Shown: positions 59,654 to 64,000 of the stretch, one piece after another
Numbering within the stretch: the first letter of the stretch is position 1
How the letters are laid out: each line of letters opens with the position of its first letter
Source: Flavobacterium amniphilum
Lineage (GTDB): Bacteria; Bacteroidota; Bacteroidia; Flavobacteriales; Flavobacteriaceae
Direction of reading: 5' to 3'
Length of the DNA stretch: 64,000 bases
NCBI RefSeq assembly: GCF_023634845.1
Contig: NZ_JAMLJL010000004.1
Coordinates: 1 to 64,000, forward strand
Notes under the pieces: generated by a model
Database searches by the model: none
What the model was told of the DNA's origin: nothing
What the model saw: the letters and a program-made list of their open reading frames with translations, nothing else
Position numbers and translations under genes: made by a program

Positions 59654-60755
59654 ACTAAAATTACTTATCGTTGAAGATGATCCTGAATTAATAACTTCAT
59701 ACAAAAGAGACATTGCCTCTTTTAACTTAGATAGCGAAGTTAAAATAAACCATGAACAAGTATCAGACAAAGAAGCAGCTCTTAACATCCTAAAAGACAA
59801 AAAAAAATATTTTGATGCAGCTATAGTTGATTTAAAATTAGATTCCAATGAAAAGTCCGATGATGACTATTCAGGTAATGATGTTATTAGAGAAATAAAA
59901 TCTAATTTACGATTTCCCGTTTTTGTAGTAACAGGTACACCTCAACATATTTCTGAAGATTTAAAAAATGAAAATAGTTTTTTTAAAATAAAAACTAGAG
60001 GAGAAGAAGACAATCATCTTGAACAATTAGTTGACATTTATAAAACAGGAATAACAAAAATTATAAATAGTAAAGGTCATATTGAAGATTTTCTTAATAA
60101 TATATTTTGGAATCATTTATCAAATTCAATGGAGAACTGGATTAAAGATGATTCAAGGAGTCCTGAGGAAAAGCAAAAATCTCTCTTAAGATATACATTA
60201 ATGCATATGCAAGAATATATCGATGAAGATATTGAAAAATACCACCCAAGTGAATTTTACATTACAGAACCTATAAAAAAAAACATTTTCACTGGTGACA
60301 TAGTTACTTATGATGGAAATAGATACATTGTTCTAACCCCTTCCTGTGATATAGTTATCAGAGAAGATGGCTCTAGAAATACTACTATGATATTATTAGT
60401 TCAGATTAGGAGTTTAAATGATGTGGTAAAAAACTTTGATAGCTTAAATTCAGGAACAAGTGAAAAGAATGATAACCGCGTGAGATTAAACAGTTTTATT
60501 GAAAATAAAAAACAGAATTATCATTTTATACCAAAAACAAATATAGTCGAAGCAGGATTGGTAGATTTTCAAAATAAATTAACTCTTCCTGAATCAAACA
60601 TTAACAAACTTATAGAAGAGCGACAAATAATAAGAATTGCCACTGTATCAACTCCATTTCTAAAAGATATAATTTCAAGATATTCTAACTATTATTCTAG
60701 ACAAGGTTCTCCTGATTTCGATACAAATGAAATATACACATCCCTTTTCGAATAG
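59646..60755 (+). CDS. Response-regulator receiver protein with unknown C-terminal domain
   Basis: A 369-residue protein. The receiver domain (1-125) has acidic residues Asp11-Asp12 (VEDD), phospho-acceptor Asp near 61 (AIVDLKLD) and VTGTP (Thr about 97). The remaining about 240 residues include a helical part and a beta-rich segment (about 210-270) with TGDIVTYDGNRYIVLTPSCDIVI; no DNA-binding domain is recognised. ATG at 59646 overlaps the previous gene's stop by eight bases, so the two are coupled and form kinase/receiver-like partners. The TTG at 59637 is a rival start. Confidence 0.8.
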   Translation: MNELKLLIVEDDPELITSYKRDIASFNLDSEVKINHEQVSDKEAALNILKDKKKYFDAAIVDLKLDSNEKSDDDYSGNDVIREIKSNLRFPVFVVTGTPQHISEDLKNENSFFKIKTRGEEDNHLEQLVDIYKTGITKIINSKGHIEDFLNNIFWNHLSNSMENWIKDDSRSPEEKQKSLLRYTLMHMQEYIDEDIEKYHPSEFYITEPIKKNIFTGDIVTYDGNRYIVLTPSCDIVIREDGSRNTTMILLVQIRSLNDVVKNFDSLNSGTSEKNDNRVRLNSFIENKKQNYHFIPKTNIVEAGLVDFQNKLTLPESNINKLIEERQIIRIATVSTPFLKDIISRYSNYYSRQGSPDFDTNEIYTSLFE

Positions 60756-60761
60756 TCCAAA

Positions 60762-61178
60762 ATGAACGTTCCCTCACCTCAACGCTCCCGCAATATGGCT
60801 GCCATCAAAAGCACCGGCACGAAGAGCGAAGTAAAGCTGGCAAAAGCATTATGGCATCTGGGATACCGTTACCGGAAGAATGATAAAACTGTTTTTGGGA
60901 AACCGGATTTAACCTTTAAAAAATATAAACTCGCTGTTTTTGTCGACAGCGAGTTTTTTCATGGTAAAAACTGGGAAACAGAAAAACACCGCATCAAGAC
61001 TAACATCGATTTCTGGCATAAAAAGATTGAACGCAATATAGAGCGTGACAAAGAAGTCAATACCTTTCTACAAGAAAACGGATGGACTATTTTAAGGTTC
61101 TGGGATAAGGAAATCATGAAAAATATTGATGATTGCATTGCTGAAATTCAGAAGCATCTTTCTTTACCACCACAGTAA
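60762..61178 (+). CDS. vsr: Very-short-patch-repair (Vsr)-type endonuclease
   Basis: A 138-residue Vsr-like nuclease. SRNMAAIKSTGTKSEV is the N-terminal signature; GKPDLTFKKYKLAVFVDSEFFHGKNW (parts: GKPDL, FVDSEFFHGKNW) has Asp49 and His67 in the active-site positions. The structural zinc cysteines of E. coli Vsr are absent; Ser/Glu stand where Gly-Cys does. Vsr nicks T:G mismatches that arise from deaminated m5C, matching the methyltransferase in this module; a restriction role is the alternative. Six bases after the receiver gene. Confidence 0.88.
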   Translation: MNVPSPQRSRNMAAIKSTGTKSEVKLAKALWHLGYRYRKNDKTVFGKPDLTFKKYKLAVFVDSEFFHGKNWETEKHRIKTNIDFWHKKIERNIERDKEVNTFLQENGWTILRFWDKEIMKNIDDCIAEIQKHLSLPPQ

Positions 61179-61271
61179 TGCATCTGTCATTAAATAAATA
61201 ATATCCGAAATTCAGGAATTCCTTGCACAGATAATTTCTTTTTATTTATTTTCGCTGAAATTTCGTACAAA

Positions 61272-62963
61272 ATGAATTGGATTAAGATATACACCACACT
61301 ATTTTTGATTTTAAAATTTGGTTCTACTTATGCACAGGTAAATGAAAAGGAACTAAGTAAAATACCTTTCAAAAAATTGTATATGCTTTACTTTGAGAAT
61401 TCGGAGAAAAAGGATTTACAAAAAAGAATACTGAAAACCTATTATAATAAAGCCATACAATCAGACAGTAGCATAAATAAAGCCCGATACTACTATATGC
61501 GTTTACAATCTGAAACGCCAAAACAAGCTATCAGTTCATTTGACAGTGTGATTAAGTATTCTTTGAATACGGGGGATAAATCGTTCCCTTTTGCTGCTTA
61601 CAGAGAGAAAGCCTATAAACATATTCAATTATACCAGTATGATAAAGCAATTCAAAGTTTTACAAAAGCGGAAAATCATGTACGGAATAAAGACTGGAAT
61701 TTATACTATAAAATAAGGTTAGATGTCGCCATATTCAAATCGGAAGAACTAGGTAATGTAAAAGAAGCACTAGAGATTTATAAAGAATGTTATAAATATA
61801 GTAAAAAGCAAAAATGGGATGGAAACACGCATTTGTATCTGAATAACACAATTCTTTTTTGCCTGGCAGATGCTTACAAAACACTTAAAGTTCCTGATTC
61901 TTCATCATTTTACAACCGCTTAGGATATAAAAGCTCTGTTTTGATTAAAAATGATATAATGAAAAACCTATTTACCCTTAATGAAGGAGCAAATCTTATA
62001 TCGAAAAAAAATTATAAAACCGCCTTGGATAGTATTAAAATAGCTTTACCTAAAGTTATTGCTCTTAAGGATACTGATAATACTATGGCAGGATATTTCT
62101 ATCGAGGAAAAGCATATGAAGGACTAGGCAACAAGTCTCTAGCGGTTAAAAACTTTACTCTTGTAGATTCAATGTATCAAAAAAGCAAATATATTTTCCC
62201 AGAAGTTGTTGACGGTTATCCTTTCTTGGTAAATTATTATAAAGAATCTGGAAATAAAGAGATGCATATTAAATACCTGACAGCTCTAATATCTGTTGAC
62301 AGTCTAATGAATAAAAAATTCCGGAACTTTGATAAAATAATCCATAAAAATTATGAAATCCCTCACTTATTAAAAGAGAAGGAAGATGCAATACAAGATT
62401 TAGAAAGTAGATACTCAATTGCTTTATATTGTGTTGCTCTTTTTATAATAGCGGTTTTAGCATTATTTTGGTACAATGGCCGTCAAAAAGAGATTTACAA
62501 AAAACGCTTTGATGCTTTGATTTTAAAGCTTAACGAACCAACTCCGGTTATTGATAATAATGAAGAAAAAAGCAATCATTCAACAAAAGAGATTATAATT
62601 GCTGATGAGGTAATCAATTCTATCTTAAAAAAACTGCAGGAGTTTGAAAAGAAAAAGGGATATCTGGACAGTACCCTAAATATGCAGTTTTTGGCTGATC
62701 AATTTGACACTAATACGAAGTATCTGTCTAAAATTATCAATGAACAAAAGCAAGTTAATTTTGTACAATACATCAATGATCTACGAATCGATTATGCATT
62801 AAAAAAACTACAGAACAATTCTAAATTACGAAAATACACCTTGATTGCCCTGGCAAATGAGTTTGGTTTTAATACAGCGGAGTCATTTTCGAACGCGTTT
62901 TTCAGGAAAACCGGGATCAAACCAAGTTATTATCTCAAGGAACTAAACAATACAAACAACTGA
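61272..62963 (+). CDS. TPR-containing AraC-family regulator
   Basis: A 563-residue protein. Signal peptide (about 1-21, ending STYA-Q), periplasmic tetratricopeptide repeats (about 60-370), one TM helix (about 383-403: IALYCVALFIIAVLALFWY), then a cytoplasmic AraC-type HTH (about 450-560: FLADQFDTNTKYLSKIINE and IALANEFGFNTAESFSNAFFRKTG). This is the transmembrane one-component layout common in Bacteroidota. It precedes a GG-leader peptide and a subtilisin-like gene and may control them, perhaps sensing a peptide through the TPRs. Confidence 0.85.
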   Translation: MNWIKIYTTLFLILKFGSTYAQVNEKELSKIPFKKLYMLYFENSEKKDLQKRILKTYYNKAIQSDSSINKARYYYMRLQSETPKQAISSFDSVIKYSLNTGDKSFPFAAYREKAYKHIQLYQYDKAIQSFTKAENHVRNKDWNLYYKIRLDVAIFKSEELGNVKEALEIYKECYKYSKKQKWDGNTHLYLNNTILFCLADAYKTLKVPDSSSFYNRLGYKSSVLIKNDIMKNLFTLNEGANLISKKNYKTALDSIKIALPKVIALKDTDNTMAGYFYRGKAYEGLGNKSLAVKNFTLVDSMYQKSKYIFPEVVDGYPFLVNYYKESGNKEMHIKYLTALISVDSLMNKKFRNFDKIIHKNYEIPHLLKEKEDAIQDLESRYSIALYCVALFIIAVLALFWYNGRQKEIYKKRFDALILKLNEPTPVIDNNEEKSNHSTKEIIIADEVINSILKKLQEFEKKKGYLDSTLNMQFLADQFDTNTKYLSKIINEQKQVNFVQYINDLRIDYALKKLQNNSKLRKYTLIALANEFGFNTAESFSNAFFRKTGIKPSYYLKELNNTNN

Positions 62964-63054
62964 TTTTCAAAAACAAAACAAACATTAAAACCCAAAATTC
63001 ATGAATTCCGATAAGCATATGATTTTAAAGTTTATAATTTAAAAATTGCAATTT

Positions 63055-63062
63055 TATATTTG
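63055..63062 (+). promoter_or_regulatory. -7 box of the GG-leader peptide gene
   Basis: TATATTTG, 27 bp before the ATG at 63089. Confidence 0.6.
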
Positions 63063-63088
63063 TCCGGAATCATAAAAACAAAACTAAA

Positions 63089-63268
63089 ATGAAAAAACAA
63101 ACTAAAACAAAATGGGATTTTATCAAAAGAAGTGTTGTTGAATTAAATGATAATGCTTTAAAAAAAATTAAAGGTGGAGATAATGACAATAATGGTACGG
63201 GAGATGCAAATGAAACAACTAAGGTTGGTACACAAGATGGTAACGCAATTTCAACCAGCGTTTGCTAA
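63089..63268 (+). CDS. Double-glycine-leader precursor peptide
   Basis: A 59-residue peptide: Lys-rich start, VELNDNALKKIKGGD with GG at 29-30, then a 29-residue core rich in Asn, Asp, Gly and Thr that ends in SVC with a single terminal Cys. The leader fits the GG-Bacteroidetes natural-product precursor type (TIGR04149-like; named from memory). The core could be cleaved after GG by a peptidase/exporter such as a C39-type ABC protein, not seen here. Thr, Ser and one Cys permit lanthionine formation but no LanB/LanC gene is in the window. Starts with its own -7 box. Confidence 0.75.
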   Translation: MKKQTKTKWDFIKRSVVELNDNALKKIKGGDNDNNGTGDANETTKVGTQDGNAISTSVC

Positions 63269-63276
63269 ACTTACAA

Positions 63277-63307
63277 AAGGAGACTCTTTCAAAAAAAGAG
63301 TCTCCTT
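63277..63307 (+). terminator. 13-bp perfect hairpin after the precursor peptide
   Basis: AAGGAGACTCTTT pairs with AAAGAGTCTCCTT, 13 of 13, loop five bases. The plus strand continues CAACAATA rather than T, so terminator function on this strand is uncertain; it could protect or regulate the peptide mRNA. Confidence 0.55.
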
Positions 63308-63331
63308 CAACAATAACAAAAAACCAAACAA

Positions 63332-64000
63332 ATGAAACTAAATTCTCTTTACACAATACTCATTACCCTATTAATTTATAGTTGCTCTTCGAATAAAATT
63401 TCTAAGACTTCTTTAAAAGATGATTTATCTAAAAATTGGCATCATGAAGATTATACAGTCTCAAATGTTCCAGGCATCAGTCTTGAGAAAGCAGTAGTGA
63501 ATTTAAAAGGTTTAAAACCACAAAAACAGATCATTGTAGCCACAATAGACAACCTCATCGATTCTAATCATGAAGATTTAAAGGATAATATCTGGATTAA
63601 TGAAAAAGAAATTCCCGGAAATAAAATTGACGATGATCATAATGGATATGTCGATGATGTTAAAGGGTGGAATTTCTTGGGAACAAAATCAGGAAATTAT
63701 ATTGTATGGGGCAATTTTGAATACACAAGGGTCATAAGGGAATATGAACCTTTATTTAAAGATAAAAAAGAAGAAGAAATTTTCGGTGAGGATTTAAAAA
63801 AATATAAAGAATATAAAAGGGCATTAATTTTTCAGGAGGAAAAATACAAGTACTATGCTAATTATTTAAAATCCATGATTTTTTGTGTTAAAATTGAACC
63901 TAAAGCAAAAGACACTCTTAAGTCTATCTTTCCTAGAGAAGATTATACTGTAAAACAATTAGACAGTCTGTTCAATAAATATAAAACAAGCGACAAAACT
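63332..64000 (+). CDS. Subtilisin-like (S8) lipoprotein, 5' part only
   Basis: The first 223 codons; the gene runs off the window. Lipobox LIYSC (Cys18). IIVATIDNLIDSNHEDL (about 67-83) is the S8 catalytic-Asp strand with Asp73. The His and Ser of the triad lie beyond the window. A surface or periplasmic protease beside a GG-leader peptide suggests peptide maturation or target cleavage. An about 70-residue insertion follows the Asp (residues about 110-200, charged and helical). Confidence 0.75.
   Translation, partial: MKLNSLYTILITLLIYSCSSNKISKTSLKDDLSKNWHHEDYTVSNVPGISLEKAVVNLKGLKPQKQIIVATIDNLIDSNHEDLKDNIWINEKEIPGNKIDDDHNGYVDDVKGWNFLGTKSGNYIVWGNFEYTRVIREYEPLFKDKKEEEIFGEDLKKYKEYKRALIFQEEKYKYYANYLKSMIFCVKIEPKAKDTLKSIFPREDYTVKQLDSLFNKYKTSDKT

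Overview
The window looks like a chromosomal segment of a Flavobacterium-type Bacteroidota. The base composition is AT-rich. The promoters I can see carry the Bacteroidota -7 box TAnnTTTG rather than a Pribnow box, Shine-Dalgarno sequences are lacking, and the families are typical of this phylum: head-GIN/DUF2807 pairs, DUF4870, TonB plug-like fragments, TPR-AraC regulators and GG-leader peptides. No rRNA, phage, integrase or transposase was seen. The single tRNA is tRNA-Pro(TGG).

Layout. 1-3.9 kb: structured intergenic DNA, a 21-bp tandem array, a mercaptopyruvate sulfurtransferase, a probable Panacea/two-TM toxin-antitoxin pair, a hydrolase and a methyltransferase. 3.9-11 kb: a GlcD-like flavoenzyme, an AEC transporter, an Rrf2/NmrA-like pair, MeaB, and a TetR gene with a thioesterase and a propeller protein, sharing two identical operator half-sites. 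11-22.7 kb: lipoprotein, membrane protein and two-component operon, MATE pump, PPK2, an ECF sigma/anti-sigma operon, a PAS histidine kinase and an ABC-F protein. 22.8-31.6 kb: second 21/42-bp array, an odd NtrC-like/degenerate DEAD-box/DUF2007 operon, a Na+-type ABC exporter, DnaJ-GrpE and YceI. 31.6-41 kb: an envelope-stress-like operon (DUF4870, PadR, PspC, serine hydrolase, M23, two head-GIN proteins) and TrxB. 41-47 kb: tRNA-Pro followed by decayed inverted copies of its 3' end, uridine kinase, FtsB/DivIC, and methylmalonyl-CoA mutase small and large subunits, whose chaperone MeaB lies at 7.7 kb.

50.7-54.8 kb is the sulfur amino acid region. An EamA transporter (minus strand) and MetY plus homoserine dehydrogenase (plus strand) are each preceded by two tandem short ORFs rich in Cys and Met codons. 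Each short ORF is followed by an intrinsic terminator, and an upstream segment can pair with the terminator's 5' arm. This reads as ribosome-mediated attenuation, four units in 1.4 kb. I know of no description of it in this phylum.

55.7-61.2 kb is a probable defence module: a C5 cytosine methyltransferase, a protein with two GHKL ATPase domains (MORC/Hsp90-like at the N-terminus, histidine-kinase-like at the C-terminus), a receiver-domain protein with an unknown C-terminal domain, and a Vsr-type nuclease. The last three are translationally tight. It looks like a restriction-modification or repair system wired to two-component-type signalling. The window ends with a TPR-AraC regulator, a double-glycine precursor peptide ending in Cys, and the first 223 codons of a subtilisin-like lipoprotein, probably the start of a peptide natural-product locus.
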